DNA of 64,000 bases. Source: Streptomyces mutabilis. GTDB lineage: Bacteria; Actinomycetota; Actinomycetes; Streptomycetales; Streptomycetaceae. Position numbers and translations under genes: made by a program. This document shows, one piece after another, positions 15,763 to 25,790 of the stretch. The stretch spans positions 1-64,000 of the forward strand of contig NZ_BMTT01000002.1 of assembly GCF_014649815.1 (NCBI RefSeq), read 5' to 3'. The stretch's first letter is position 1; each line of letters starts with the position of its first letter. The notes beneath the pieces are model-generated. The model was not told where the DNA came from. It saw only the letters and a program-made list of their open reading frames with translations, and did not search any database.

Positions 15763-16770
15763 GTGGAAATCTCTGCCGCAGGCCGTCTGGAAGTCCGCAT
15801 CACCGCCGCTGACGTGGGCAAAAGAGTCTCCGTACGGCGCCTGAACGCCGCTGGTGGCGCGGCGGAGAAGTTCACCGACACGGTAGGCGTTCTCACATCT
15901 TGGGACAACGGTGTGCTGGTGATCACACGGAAGAGTGGCGAAAGCGTCCACATACCCGAAGCCTCGCTGGTCGCGGGCAAGATCGTGCCGTCCGCCCCGG
16001 CGCGTCGCCGTGGTCCCGCCGCCTCCTACGAGGAGCTGGCGCGCGTCGCCTCGCGGGCCTGGCGTCCGGTGGAGAGCGAGTGGCTCGGCGAGTGGGAGCT
16101 GCGGGCATCGGGCGGATTCACCCGGCGGGCCAACTCCGTACTGCCCCTCGGCGATCCGGGCCTGCCCCTCGACGAGGCGCTGACGGCCGTACGCCGCTGG
16201 TACGGCGACCGCGGCCTGCCCGCGTACGTCCAGACCGCCACCGGCGCCGACGGCACGCAGGAGTTGCTGTGCGCGGAGCTGGAGCGACGGGGCTGGATGC
16301 GGGAGGTGACGGCCGAGCTGTGGACCGGCGGACTCGCGCCGGTCGCCGACCGGGCGGAGGGCACCGGTGCCGTCCTGTCCCGGGAGGCGGACGAGGCGTG
16401 GCTGGCGCGGTACCAGCGCAAGGGCGTGAGCGACGTTGCCCTCCGGGTACTCAGCTCCGGGCCGTCGGTGTGGTTCGCCACGGTGCCCGGTGACGGCGCC
16501 CCGGCCGCGATCGGGCGGTGTGTCGTGGACGGACGGTGGGCCTCCTTCGCGGCCGTCGAGGTCGATCCCGCGATGCGGCGCCGAGGGCTCGCCACGACCG
16601 TGCTGGCCGCGCTGGCCCGGCGCGCGCTCGACGAGGGAGCGTCGGCGGCGTGGCTCCAGGTCGAGGCCGACAACGCGGCGGCGCGGGCACTGTACGGCGG
16701 GATGGGCTTCGCGGCGCATCACGCGTACCACCACTACCGGGAGCCGACGAACGCCGGTACGGACCGGTAG
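15763..16770 (+). CDS. GNAT family N-acetyltransferase with N-terminal SH3-like domain
   Basis: This 335-residue protein has an N-terminal beta-rich domain (about residues 1-80) that resembles the SH3-like domain of mycobacterial Rv0428c-type proteins, then an acetyltransferase region. The acetyl-CoA-binding motif is DPAMRRRGLATTVLAAL, and the terminal strand reads NAAARALYGGMGF. The substrate is unknown. An AGGAGG at 15744 serves either the GTG at 15751 or the GTG at 15763; I take 15763 because the conserved fold starts there (VEISAAGRLEV). The downstream gene begins about 30 bases after the stop, so the two probably form an operon. Confidence 0.87.
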   Translation: MEISAAGRLEVRITAADVGKRVSVRRLNAAGGAAEKFTDTVGVLTSWDNGVLVITRKSGESVHIPEASLVAGKIVPSAPARRRGPAASYEELARVASRAWRPVESEWLGEWELRASGGFTRRANSVLPLGDPGLPLDEALTAVRRWYGDRGLPAYVQTATGADGTQELLCAELERRGWMREVTAELWTGGLAPVADRAEGTGAVLSREADEAWLARYQRKGVSDVALRVLSSGPSVWFATVPGDGAPAAIGRCVVDGRWASFAAVEVDPAMRRRGLATTVLAALARRALDEGASAAWLQVEADNAAARALYGGMGFAAHHAYHHYREPTNAGTDR

Positions 16771-16800
16771 CCGATCGCCGTGGAAGGGCACGAACCAGTC

Positions 16801-17685
16801 ATGCGCCACCCTCACTCCCCGCACCCGCCGTCCCCGGAACGCTCCGCCGAGGTGCGGCGGCGGTTCGCCGAAGAGGCGCGGTCCGAACGGCCCGACCTGT
16901 CGACGCTGTGCCTGCTGGTGGGCGCTGAGGCGGACGGGACTCTGGACGAGGCGGGTCTGGACGCCGCTCAGGTGGAGCTGGACCGGCTGGCCGGGGAGCT
17001 GCCGTTCCGGCCGGGTTCGCCGCACGCCTGGGCCCAGGCGCTGCGGGACCTGCTGGGCGAGCGGTACGGGTTCCACGGGGTCGCCGCGGACTACCGGCGG
17101 CTGGAGTCGTCGCTCCTGCACGAGGTGGTGCGGCGCAGGCGCGGGCTGCCGATCATGCTGTCGGTGGTGTGGCTGGAGGTGGCCAGGCGGGCCGGGGCGC
17201 CGGTGTACGGGGTCGCGCTGCCGGGGCACTTCGTGGTCGGGTTCGGTTCGGAGCTCGGTCCGGAGATCGGGTCGCAGGAGGAGCGGGTGCTCGCCGATCC
17301 GTTCGACGGGGGCCGGGTGCTGGAGGGGAACGACGCCGAGGTGCTGGTGGCCGGGGCGACGGGGGCGGCGTTGCGGCCGTCGATGCTGGCGCCCGCGGCG
17401 CCGTTGGACGTGGTGGCGCGGATCCTGAACAACATCCGGGCGTGGGCGGCGGGCCGTCCGGAGCAGTCGGCTGTCGGGTTGTGGGCGATCGAGCTGGCGT
17501 TGCTGTTGCCGGCGCATCCGGCGCGGCTGCGGTACGAGCGGGCGCGGTTGCTGGTGCAGCGGGGGGAGTTCCTGGCCGGGGCCGGGGAGTTGGAGGCTTA
17601 CGCGGAGGTGGTGGGAGCCGTGGACGAGGCGGTCGCGGAGGAGATCCGGCGGGAGGCCCGGGTGGCTCGCGCCATGCTCAACTGA
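16801..17685 (+). CDS. SirB1/transglutaminase-like protein with TPR tail
   Basis: This protein of about 294 residues has the transglutaminase-like core 2 (SirB1) domain, with RRGLPIMLSVVWLEVARRAG and GVALPGHFVVGF as the most typical segments, followed by a helical C-terminus with tetratricopeptide-like character (ARLRYERARLLVQRGEFLAGAGELEAY). In this family the classical catalytic Cys is often absent and the function is not settled; here too no Cys is seen in the core. The start could also be a GTG at 16780. The high Gly/Val/Leu codon bias fits its neighbours. It is probably co-transcribed with the GNAT gene. Confidence 0.85.
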   Translation: MRHPHSPHPPSPERSAEVRRRFAEEARSERPDLSTLCLLVGAEADGTLDEAGLDAAQVELDRLAGELPFRPGSPHAWAQALRDLLGERYGFHGVAADYRRLESSLLHEVVRRRRGLPIMLSVVWLEVARRAGAPVYGVALPGHFVVGFGSELGPEIGSQEERVLADPFDGGRVLEGNDAEVLVAGATGAALRPSMLAPAAPLDVVARILNNIRAWAAGRPEQSAVGLWAIELALLLPAHPARLRYERARLLVQRGEFLAGAGELEAYAEVVGAVDEAVAEEIRREARVARAMLN

Positions 17686-17695
17686 GATCTGCGCT

Positions 17696-17728
17696 GGCGC
17701 GCCCGGGTGAAGTCCGGGCCTGCGCGCC
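17696..17728 (+). terminator. Hairpin terminator after the SirB1-like gene
   Basis: The outer arms GGCGCGC/GCGCGCC and the inner arms CCCGG/CCGGG form a stem with a small bulge and a loop of about seven bases, starting 11 bases past the stop codon. Confidence 0.55.
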
Positions 17729-18078
17729 GTGAGCTCCCGTCGTCGTGCGGTTACGGGCCGCTCGTGGCCGGTCGCGCCCGCGTGGCGCAGCCGCATGGTC
17801 GACGCGGCCCGCCGCACCCCTTCGGGGCGGGTGGACGGGCCCGCTGCAGCCAGCCCTTCTCCCGCGCGGTCCGTACCGCCTCCGCCCCGTTCCTGACCGC
17901 CAGTTCCTGGAGGGCCGTGGTGAACCGCCGTCGTGCCCGCCGCGGACGGTTGCCCGGCAGTGTCGGTGATCCGGAGTGCTGGCTGACAGTCGTCATACGG
18001 CCGTGGAGTGCCGTACGGCCGTCGTACGACGGGAGGGGCCCGGCGAGTGCCGAGCGCCCCTCCCGGGAAGTGGCGTCG
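17729..18078. other. Intergenic region between convergent genes, 350 bp
   Basis: The region separates two convergent genes. Apart from the possible small minus-strand frame at 17751-17996, I see only short palindromes (for example CCGTACGGCCGTCGTACG near 18005-18025) that could act as terminators for the long gene to the right. Confidence 0.4.
17751..17996 (-). CDS. Possible small protein or gene remnant
   Basis: This 81-codon frame has a central stretch that looks truly coding. From FTTALQELAVRNGAEAVR through TAREKGWLQ, 25 of 27 codons end in G or C and the residues form a plausible amphipathic helix. The outer parts have ordinary third-position composition and are Pro/Arg-rich. There is no ribosome-binding site before the ATG at 17996. 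It may be a short hypothetical protein with a different start, or the remnant of a longer gene. I do not recognise it. Confidence 0.3.
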   Translation of the reverse strand: MTTVSQHSGSPTLPGNRPRRARRRFTTALQELAVRNGAEAVRTAREKGWLQRARPPAPKGCGGPRRPCGCATRARPATSGP

Positions 18079-20436
18079 TCAGCTGGGGTCGGTCTCGATG
18101 ACCGCCAACCGGTCGGTCTTGCTCATGAGGGCCTGGCGCAGGGCGCCGTAGACGTCCTGGGGGGTGACGGGCGTCTTATCACCGTTGGCCCGGGTGATGA
18201 GCACGCCGTCGAACGCCCCGCCGTAGAGGTCTTCGAGGGCCTTCAGGTCGGGCTTGTCGACCAGCTTGCCGTTGACGGCCGTGACGCGCAGGAACTTCCA
18301 CAGCGACTTCTCCGGACTCATCGGGACGGAGTGCGCGGGGTCCGTCTGCACGGTCACCTTGGCCGACATCGCCGGCTCGGCGAACTCCTTCATCATCCGG
18401 TCGACCTCGGCCTTGGAGACCGTGGGCTGCTGGGTGGTGGTCGGCACGTGCACCGGGGTGGCGGTGCCCGTCTCCACCTGGGCGCGGTACGCCTCCCGCA
18501 CGGCCTCGGTGGACTTGGCGACGTCGATGCCCTTGCCCGGCTCGCCGTACACGGGCACGGCCTTGCCGGACTCGAACTCGATGGTTCCCTCGGTCAACGA
18601 GCCCGCGCCGCCGGCCGCGTCCTCCAGGGCGGCGTGCAGCTTCTCCTCGTCGACGGGCATCACCGGATCGACGACCCGCTGCCGGCCGAAGAGCGAGCCG
18701 ATCACGGAGACCGGGTTGTAGTCGCTGGTCGCCGCGGCGCTGGCGGTGGCCTGCGTGTCGAGCTGGAGTCCCGCCTGGTCCGGCTTCAGGGAGACGGTCT
18801 CGCCGCCCACCGTGAGCTTGAGCGGCTTGCTCGCTCGGGCGGCGAGGACGTCGTCCAGCTTCTCGACGGCGTCGTCGCGCGTGCTGCCACCGATGTCGAC
18901 GCCCAGCACGGTGGTGCCCTTGGGGACGTCGGAGCGGTTCATGAGGAGGCCCGCGCCGTAGGTGACACCGGCGACGACGACCAGGCCGACCATGAGCAGC
19001 GGAAGCTTGCCGCGCCCCTTCTTCTTGGCGGGCTTGGCGGAGCTCGCCGGGGGCGTGGAGACCGGCTCGGGCAGCTTCGGGGGCGTGTGCGGCAGCGGTC
19101 CGTCGGCGGGCCCGCCCCGGAACGGCGTGTTCCCGTCGGCGGCCGGTACGACGGGGATGCCGCTGGTGACGGTGTTGCCGGAGACGTTGTCCGGGTTGCC
19201 GTAGCCGGGGGTGCCGGGCTCGGGGGCGGGCTTCTGCGGGGTGAGGATCGCGGTGTCGTCACTGAGCCCGCCGCCATTACCGAGCCGGGCGGCGCCGGGG
19301 CTCTGCGACCGGTCCGGACCACCGGGTCGGCCGGGAGCGCCGGGGCCACCCGGACCGGTCGGGCCACCGGGGCCGCCCAGGCTGGTCGGGCCACCGGTAA
19401 CTCCCGGTCCGGCCGGGCCGCCGGGGCCGCGCAAGCCGTCGCTCGCGGGGCCGCGCTGTCCGCCGGGCATGCCGGGTCCCTCGGGCGACCCGGGCGCGCG
19501 AAGGCCTCCGGGGGACGGCGACGCCAGCGCGCCGTCCCCGGTGACCGGGCCGCCCGTCGGACCCGCGGGGCCCTGGGCTGCGCCGTACGGTGACTGCCCG
19601 TTCGGGCCGAAGTGCCCGTCGCCGGGACCGGGGGCCCGGTTGCCCTGCCCGGCCCCCGAGAAGTACGGGAGGTCGTCGCGGCGCGTTTCGCCGGCGTCGT
19701 CGCTGCCCGGAGGCGTTCCGTCGCCGTTGCCGAGAGGCCCCGCCGCCAGTGCCTCGGTGACGTCGAAGGAACCGGTGCCGCCGCCGTGACCGGGCGCCAC
19801 GGGACCGCCGGCCGCACCGGAGCGACCGGTGCCCTTGGCGGACCCGGGCCGGGAGCCGCCCGGAGCGTTCATGGAGCCGACGACACCACCGGGACGGCCA
19901 CTCCCGCCGCCCGGTCGCGCACCCGAACCCGCGGGACCCGCCCCGGGCGCGCCCGGCGCACCGGCCGCCGCTTCGGAACCACCGGACGGACCGGCGCCGT
20001 TGGTGGAGCCACCACCCTGAGCGCCGGTGCCCGGACCGGACTTGCGCGGCGCGAACCAGTCGCTGGCCGGCTTGTCCTCGGCCGACCGGGCGTACTGCGC
20101 GGGCCCGGCGGGAGTCCCCGCGACGCCCGGGGCCGGCGGGGCGGCGCTCGGCTCGGACCGCTCGGCCGTCTCCGCTTCACCGGCGTCGCCCTCGGCGACC
20201 GCGACGGGCTTGCGCATGACGACCGGCGGGATGGGTCGCGACCCGGGGATGTTGATCCGGATACGGGTCGTCAGCGTCGTCTCGGTCTTGCGCTCCTCCG
20301 GCCGCGTGGCCGAACGGCCCGCTTCCGTACCGGCGTCGGAAGCCGTGGGTGTCCCGTAGGGCGGGGTGCCCGACGGGTAGGCGGCTCCGCCGCGCCCGTG
20401 GGGCCCGGAGGACGAACTGTCAGTTTCACGACTCAA
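18079..20436 (-). CDS. Gly/Pro-rich membrane protein with YoaR/VanW-type peptidoglycan-binding-like module
   Basis: This protein has 785 residues. The first about 480 residues are low in complexity and rich in Gly, Pro and Ala, with a collagen-like stretch ([20 protein letters not shown]) and a basic turn ([16 protein letters not shown]). One membrane helix follows ([19 protein letters not shown]). Outside are about 270 residues with repeated [24 protein letters not shown]-type elements, which fit the YoaR-like putative peptidoglycan-binding domain (PF12229) found in VanW-type proteins. The VanW domain itself is not evident. The start is TTG at 20436 with GGGAG eight bases before. It lies downstream of DUF6113-mshB on the same strand, about 160 bases away. 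A cell-wall role is inference. Confidence 0.82.
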   Translation of the reverse strand: MSRETDSSSSGPHGRGGAAYPSGTPPYGTPTASDAGTEAGRSATRPEERKTETTLTTRIRINIPGSRPIPPVVMRKPVAVAEGDAGEAETAERSEPSAAPPAPGVAGTPAGPAQYARSAEDKPASDWFAPRKSGPGTGAQGGGSTNGAGPSGGSEAAAGAPGAPGAGPAGSGARPGGGSGRPGGVVGSMNAPGGSRPGSAKGTGRSGAAGGPVAPGHGGGTGSFDVTEALAAGPLGNGDGTPPGSDDAGETRRDDLPYFSGAGQGNRAPGPGDGHFGPNGQSPYGAAQGPAGPTGGPVTGDGALASPSPGGLRAPGSPEGPGMPGGQRGPASDGLRGPGGPAGPGVTGGPTSLGGPGGPTGPGGPGAPGRPGGPDRSQSPGAARLGNGGGLSDDTAILTPQKPAPEPGTPGYGNPDNVSGNTVTSGIPVVPAADGNTPFRGGPADGPLPHTPPKLPEPVSTPPASSAKPAKKKGRGKLPLLMVGLVVVAGVTYGAGLLMNRSDVPKGTTVLGVDIGGSTRDDAVEKLDDVLAARASKPLKLTVGGETVSLKPDQAGLQLDTQATASAAATSDYNPVSVIGSLFGRQRVVDPVMPVDEEKLHAALEDAAGGAGSLTEGTIEFESGKAVPVYGEPGKGIDVAKSTEAVREAYRAQVETGTATPVHVPTTTQQPTVSKAEVDRMMKEFAEPAMSAKVTVQTDPAHSVPMSPEKSLWKFLRVTAVNGKLVDKPDLKALEDLYGGAFDGVLITRANGDKTPVTPQDVYGALRQALMSKTDRLAVIETDPS

Positions 20437-20593
20437 GGCAGGTTCTCCCGGTTGGCTCCGCCGCCCGTCACACCTTCAAAGCGGGCGGCTCGGCGGCGCG
20501 CACCACCATACTGGCCACTTCTCGCGCGTATTCCGTGACCGCTGGGGAAACCCACACCGGACTCGCACGCCGGTGTCACGGCGGAGCGGTACG

Positions 20594-21016
20594 TCACTTG
20601 CGAAGTCGGACGGCGTCGCCGTCCGGTTGCCGCACCGGTGCGAGCGTGGCGCACATCATAGCGATGGCGATCCCGCCGAGCAGGAACAGATAGGAGCCGC
20701 TGCCGGCGGCGAAGAGGAAGTCGCCCTCCGGCCGGCTGGTGGTGAGCAGGACCACGGCGAGTGCCCAGCCGGCGGCGGGCGCGACGGCCCCGCCCCGGCG
20801 TCCCACGGCCCGGCCCGCCCCGAGACAGAGTCCCACCTCGGCGGCCAGCGCGAGCAACAGGCCGCCCGGGAACCACGCCGACTGCAGCAGCGCCCCCGCC
20901 ACGCCGACCACGGCGCCGAGCACGACGAGCCCTGGGTAGAGGGCCGCCCGCCCGAGGGACGGCGGGCGCAGCGGCTGGGCCAGGGCGGAGTTCGTCGGCT
21001 CGGTACGCCCGCTCAC
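20594..21016 (-). CDS. DUF6113 family membrane protein
   Basis: This 140-residue integral membrane protein has about four helices ([70 protein letters not shown]). It fits the DUF6113 family that commonly follows mshB in Streptomyces. Its ATG overlaps the mshB stop by four bases, so translation is probably coupled. Function is unknown; the fixed pairing with mshB hints at a link to mycothiol or to redox control, but nothing in the sequence proves it. Confidence 0.82.
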   Translation of the reverse strand: MSGRTEPTNSALAQPLRPPSLGRAALYPGLVVLGAVVGVAGALLQSAWFPGGLLLALAAEVGLCLGAGRAVGRRGGAVAPAAGWALAVVLLTTSRPEGDFLFAAGSGSYLFLLGGIAIAMMCATLAPVRQPDGDAVRLRK

Positions 21017-21906
21017 GACGCCTCCCCGATCCCGTCACCGTTGCCGATTCCGGCGAACAGGTCGCTCTCGCGCCCGTGCTCCCCGTCACCGGGGCCCCGC
21101 TCCCCACGCACCAGTTCGTAGTACTCGGTGGTGAAGAGGGGCTGGGCCAGCTCGTTGGACAGGACGAAGCAGGACCCGTCCACGGTGATCTGGGTGGCGT
21201 GCGCCCGCATCGCGGCGGCCTTGGCGGCCTGTGCGAAGCCCTCGCCGCGGATCTCGGTGGTGATCCGCTCGTCGTCGACGACGCCCGGTACGTCCTCGAT
21301 GCCGGCCGCCTTCTCGAAGGGCAGGCCGGGCAGCGCCTCGCCGAGCCGGGCGAAGGCTTCCTCGGCCACGGTGCGCGGCACGCGGTTCCAGTAGACCTTG
21401 TCGACCGGGCACCCGGCCTCGGCCGCCAGCTCCACCGCCCGCGTGGCGATGCGGTGGGCCTGGATGTGGTCGGGGTGGCCGTACCCGCCGTTCGGGTCGT
21501 AGGTGACGAGGACCTGGGGGCGCACCTCGCGGATCACCTCGACGAGGAGCCCGGCGGCCCGGTCGACGTCGGCCTGCCACAGGCAGCCGGGGTCGTCGTT
21601 GTCGGGCAGGCCCATCATCCCGGAGTCGGCGAACCGGCCCGGACCGCCGAGCAGCCGGAAGTCGTCCACGCCTAGCGCGCGCATGGCGGCCGCCAGCTCC
21701 TCCCTGCGGTGTCCGCCGAGAGCGGCTCCGGTCAGGTGCGCGAGCTCGGGCGGGATGACCTCGCCCCGCTCACCGAGGGTGCAGGTCACCAGCGTCACGT
21801 GGGCGCCTTCGGCCGCGTACCTGGCCATGGTGACGCCGTTGTTGATCGACTCGTCGTCCGGGTGCGCGTGCACCAGCAGCAGACGCCGGGCGGGCATGTC
21901 CGTCAT
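21013..21906 (-). CDS. mshB: GlcNAc-Ins deacetylase of mycothiol biosynthesis
   Basis: This 297-residue zinc deacetylase of the LmbE/PIG-L family acts on 1-O-(2-acetamido-2-deoxy-glucosyl)-myo-inositol, the second committed step of mycothiol synthesis. The metal site is seen in VHAHPDDE (His, Asp) and [13 protein letters not shown] (second His). Length and ends match actinobacterial MshB. Mycothiol is the main low-molecular-weight thiol of actinobacteria, so the gene is a good lineage marker. It overlaps the DUF6113 gene by four bases. Confidence 0.95.
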   Translation of the reverse strand: MTDMPARRLLLVHAHPDDESINNGVTMARYAAEGAHVTLVTCTLGERGEVIPPELAHLTGAALGGHRREELAAAMRALGVDDFRLLGGPGRFADSGMMGLPDNDDPGCLWQADVDRAAGLLVEVIREVRPQVLVTYDPNGGYGHPDHIQAHRIATRAVELAAEAGCPVDKVYWNRVPRTVAEEAFARLGEALPGLPFEKAAGIEDVPGVVDDERITTEIRGEGFAQAAKAAAMRAHATQITVDGSCFVLSNELAQPLFTTEYYELVRGERGPGDGEHGRESDLFAGIGNGDGIGEAS

Positions 21907-22052
21907 GGGACCACCCTATGAGGCCGCGTGCTCGTCCTCGTACGCGGGAGACCGTCCGTGGGGCCGCCCACTCCGCGACGGTGGCTCCCTCACCGTGGAA
22001 GACCGCGCGGACGGGGATGGCGAGCAGTGCGCAGCGCGCCCCGGGCCGACTG

Positions 22053-22247
22053 TCAGAAACTGATGCTCCCGATCATCCCCGCGATGTTCGTCGTCAGCTC
22101 ACTGATCGTGGGCGCGACGGTCGAGGAGGCCAGGTAGAAGCCCAGCAGCATGCAGACGACCGCATGCCCCGCCTTCAGACCTGACTTCTTGACCAGCAGG
22201 AAAACGATGATCGCCAGCAGCACAACCGCCGAAATCGAGAGTGCCAC
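22053..22247 (-). CDS. Small conserved membrane protein
   Basis: This 64-residue protein has an N-terminal helix (MALSISAVVLLAIIVFLLV), a short basic turn (KKSGLKAGH) and a second hydrophobic segment (AVVCMLLGFYLASSTVAPTI). It looks like a two-helix hairpin in the membrane. The family seems widespread in Streptomyces, but I know no function for it. It is monocistronic and divergent from the dipeptidyl-peptidase gene, with an inverted repeat in the shared upstream region. Confidence 0.8.
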   Translation of the reverse strand: MALSISAVVLLAIIVFLLVKKSGLKAGHAVVCMLLGFYLASSTVAPTISELTTNIAGMIGSISF

Positions 22248-22325
22248 GGCGGCTCACCTCCAATAAGCCCAGGGACATGGGGGGTCGGACGCAGTCGAAC
22301 CTTGGGACAGATAAATCCACGCAGC

Positions 22326-22344
22326 GGGTATTCGGGTGATACCC
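22326..22344. promoter_or_regulatory. Inverted repeat in divergent promoter region
   Basis: GGGTAT and ATACCC are separated by seven bases. The repeat is in the AT-richer stretch between the small membrane protein gene and the dipeptidyl-peptidase gene, where an operator could control either. No regulator can be named. Confidence 0.35.
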
Positions 22345-22433
22345 ACTGTGCGCTAGTGATCATAACTATCCGTGCGCGCGCATCTCTCGGCGCACGGCCG
22401 CACAAGGGGGCGCATGGCCAATATGGTCAAGGC

Positions 22434-24560
22434 ATGACGACCGAGTCCGAGTCCTTCCCCAGACGGCACGCCCGCACCCAGCGGTTCACGCTCGGCGCGC
22501 CGCGTTCGTTCACCGTGGCGCCCGGTGGTTCACGGGTCGCCTTCCTGCGCTCAGGTTCCGGCACGGACCGGGCCAACGCCTTGTGGATCCTCGACCTCGA
22601 GAAGGGCGGGGAGCGCGTCGCAGCCGACCCGCGCGCCCTCCTGGGCGGCGCCGAGGAGCGCCTGTCGCCCGAGGAGCGGGCCCGGCGCGAGCGCAGCCGC
22701 GAGGGTGGCGCCGGCATCGTCGGCTACGCCACCGACTCGGCCCTCGAGCTGGCCTCGTTCGCGTTGTCGGGGCGGCTCTTCACGGCCGAGCTGCAGGCCG
22801 GGACCGCACGCGAACTGTCCGTCCCCGGACCGGTGATCGACCCGCGCCCCTCCCCCGACGGACGGCACATCGCGTACGTCGCCCGGGGCGCCCTGCGGGT
22901 CGTCGGCGCGGAGGGGGACGGCGACCGGGCGCTGGCCGAGGTGGACGGGGAGGGCGTCACGTACGGGCTCGCCGAGTTCGTCGCCGCCGAGGAGATGGGC
23001 CGCAGCCGGGGCTTCTGGTGGGGTCCGGACTCGGACCGGCTGCTGGTGGCGCGCGTGGACGACACGCCGGTCCGGCGCTGGTGGATCTCCGACCCGGCGC
23101 ACCCCGACCGCGCTCCGCACCAGGTGCCGTATCCGGCGGCGGGCACCGCCAACGCGGACGTACAACTGTTCGTGGTCGGGCTGGACGGGGGGCGCACGGA
23201 GGTCCTGTGGGACCGGGCGCGGTATCCGTATCTGGCGCGAGTGCACTGGTCAGCGGCGGGTGCGCCGCTCCTCCTCGTGCAGTCGCGCGACCAGCGCAGC
23301 CAGTTGTTCCTCGCCGTGGACGCGGAGTCCGGAACGACCCGGATGGTGCACGCCGACGAAGATCCGATTTGGCTGGAACTCGTCCCCGGCGCCCCCTGCT
23401 GGAGCCCATCCGGGCAGCTCGTACGCATCGCCGACGAGGGTGGGGCGCGGGTTCTGACGGTCGGTGAACGGCCGCTCACGGGAGCCCAGTTGCACCTGCG
23501 GGCCGTGCTCGACGTCTCCGACGACGACGTGCTGGTCTCCGCTTCGGCGGGCGAGGAGGCGGCCGATCCGGAGACGGGTGAAGTGCACGTCTACCGAGTG
23601 AACGAACTCGGCGTGGAGCGCGTCTCCCAGGAGCCCGGCGTGCACTCGGCGGTACGCGCCGGGGGCGTGACCGTTCTGGTCTCGGCGACGCTCGACCGGC
23701 CGGGGGCTGGGGTACAGGTCCTGCGGGACGGGAAGCCGACGGCGACCGTGGCGTCCTACGCCGAAGACCCCGGTTTGTCCCCGCGCGTGACGCTCACCCA
23801 AGGGGGCGCACGCCGTGTCCCGTGCGCCGTGCTTATGCCAAGGGACTACCACGGTGACACCCCCCTCCCCGTCCTCATGGACCCGTACGGTGGCCCGCAC
23901 GGCCAGCGCGTGGCGGCCGCGCACAACGCCCACCTGACCTCGCAGTGGTTCGCCGACCAGGGGTTCGCGGTGATCGTCGCCGACGGCCGCGGCACCCCGG
24001 GGCGCTCCCCCGCCTGGGAAAAGGCCATCAAGGACGACGTCGCCGCCGTCGTGCTCCAGGACCAGGTGGACGCGCTGCACGCCCTCGCCGCCGACTTCCC
24101 GCTCGACCTGAACCGCGTCGCCATCCGCGGCTGGTCCTTCGGCGGCTACCTGGCGGCGCTGGCCGCCCTGCGCCGGCCGGACGTCTTCCACGCCGCCGTC
24201 GTGGGCGCCCCGGTCACCGACCTGCGGCTCTACGACACCCACTACCAGGAGCGCTACATCGGCCACCCGGACGAACAGCCGGAGGTCTACCGCCGCAATT
24301 CGGTGATCGACGACGCGGGCCTGGTGGACGCCGCCGAACCGCACCGGCCGATGATGATCATCCACGGGCTGGTGGACGACAACGTGGTGGTCGCCCACTC
24401 CCTGCGCCTGTCATCGGCCCTGCTGACCGCGGGCCGCCCGCACGAGGTGCTGCCGCTGTCCGGGGTCACGCACATGACACCGCAGGAGTCGGTCGCCGAG
24501 AACCTGCTGATGCTCCAGGTGGACTTCCTCGAGCGGTCGCTCGCCCGACGCCGCCCGTAG
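22434..24560 (+). CDS. Prolyl oligopeptidase family / dipeptidyl-peptidase IV-like protein
   Basis: This 708-residue S9-family peptidase has an N-terminal beta-propeller (about 1-450) with the DPP IV N-terminal pattern (VTYGLAEFVAAEEMGRSRGFWW, where the Glu-Glu pair binds the substrate amino terminus). An alpha/beta-hydrolase domain follows, with the catalytic Ser in GWSFGGY (near 567), Asp in GLVDDNV (near 649) and His in GVTHMTP (near 680). No signal peptide is present, so it is probably cytoplasmic. It would release dipeptides from the N-terminus of proline-containing peptides. It is convergent with a peptide-import operon, a sensible but unproven partnership. Confidence 0.92.
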   Translation: MTTESESFPRRHARTQRFTLGAPRSFTVAPGGSRVAFLRSGSGTDRANALWILDLEKGGERVAADPRALLGGAEERLSPEERARRERSREGGAGIVGYATDSALELASFALSGRLFTAELQAGTARELSVPGPVIDPRPSPDGRHIAYVARGALRVVGAEGDGDRALAEVDGEGVTYGLAEFVAAEEMGRSRGFWWGPDSDRLLVARVDDTPVRRWWISDPAHPDRAPHQVPYPAAGTANADVQLFVVGLDGGRTEVLWDRARYPYLARVHWSAAGAPLLLVQSRDQRSQLFLAVDAESGTTRMVHADEDPIWLELVPGAPCWSPSGQLVRIADEGGARVLTVGERPLTGAQLHLRAVLDVSDDDVLVSASAGEEAADPETGEVHVYRVNELGVERVSQEPGVHSAVRAGGVTVLVSATLDRPGAGVQVLRDGKPTATVASYAEDPGLSPRVTLTQGGARRVPCAVLMPRDYHGDTPLPVLMDPYGGPHGQRVAAAHNAHLTSQWFADQGFAVIVADGRGTPGRSPAWEKAIKDDVAAVVLQDQVDALHALAADFPLDLNRVAIRGWSFGGYLAALAALRRPDVFHAAVVGAPVTDLRLYDTHYQERYIGHPDEQPEVYRRNSVIDDAGLVDAAEPHRPMMIIHGLVDDNVVVAHSLRLSSALLTAGRPHEVLPLSGVTHMTPQESVAENLLMLQVDFLERSLARRRP

Positions 24561-24655
24561 CCGCCAACCGCTTTAACACACAGGCAACTTCACCGACGCG
24601 GTACCGATATACGGACGCGTGAAGCTGATCGACGTACGGCCGTGCGGGTGCCGTG

Positions 24656-24691
24656 AGCGGGCCGGGGAGCACCAAGTCACCCCGGCCCGCT
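24656..24691. terminator. Terminator between convergent peptidase and oppF-like genes
   Basis: Perfect 12-base arms (24656-24667 and 24680-24691) flank a 12-base loop. The right arm overlaps the last codons of the oppF-like gene, so the hairpin can stop transcription from both sides. Confidence 0.65.
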
Positions 24692-25790
24692 GCCCTGTCC
24701 GCCCTCCTCCGGGCTGTCCTCCCGGTGCGCGCCGTGCGGGCCGCTCGCGCCGTGCGCGATGTCGCCTGGCTCCTCCGGCGGCACGACCTGCTTCTCCTCC
24801 GCGAAGTGGCACGCCGAGTCGTGGGCCGCCGGTCCGGGGACGCCCCGGAACTCGGCGGGCACCGCCAGCGCCGGCACCTCCAGGGCGCAGCGCTCCCGCG
24901 CCTTCCAGCAACGGGTGCGGAAACGGCAGCCGGAGGGGATGTCGGTCGGCGACGGGACGTCCCCGGCGAGGATGATCCGCTCGCGGTGCTCCCGGGCCTC
25001 CGGGTCGGGCACGGGCACGGCGGACAGCAGCGCCTGGGTGTAGGGGTGGGTCGGGTGGTCGTAGATCTCGGCGTCGCGGCCGGTCTCCACGATGCGGCCG
25101 AGGTACATCACGCCGACCCGGTCGGAGATGTGCCGGACGATCGACAGGTCGTGGGCGATGAAGATGTACGACAGGTCGAACTCGTCCTGGAGGCGGCCCA
25201 TCAGGTTGATCACCTGGGCCTGGACGGACACGTCCAGCGCCGACACCGGCTCGTCGGCCACGATGATCTCCGGGCGCAGGGCCAGTCCCCGTGCGATGCC
25301 GATCCGCTGCCGCTGGCCGCCGGAGAACTGGTGGGGATAGCGGTTGATGTACTCCGGGTTGAGGCCGACCACGTCCAGCAGGTGCTGGACCCGCCCGCGC
25401 CGGTCGCCCTTCGGGGCCACCTCCGGGTGGATTTCGTACGCCTCCCCGATGATGTCGCCGACCGTCATGCGGGGGTTGAGGGAGGTGTAGGGGTCCTGGA
25501 AGACCATCTGGATGTTGCGGCGTACGGACCTCAAAGCCTTGCCGGACAGCCGGGTGATGTCCTCGCCCTTGTAGCGGATCTCGCCGGCCGTCGGCTTCTC
25601 CAGGTTGACCAGCATCTTGGCGACCGTGGACTTGCCGCAGCCGGACTCGCCGACGATGCCCAGGGTTTCGCCGCGGGCCAGTTCGAAGTCGACGCCGTCG
25701 ACGGCCTTCACCGAGCCGACCTGCTTCTTGAAGAGGATGCCGGATGTCAGCGGGTAGTGCTTGACCAGCCCCCTGACCTGGAGGATCGGC

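Noticed and set aside
19300-19480. Tandem DNA repeat or CRISPR-like array in the Gly/Pro-rich gene
   Set aside because: The periodicity comes from Gly-Pro codons of the collagen-like protein region; there are no conserved repeats with unique spacers.
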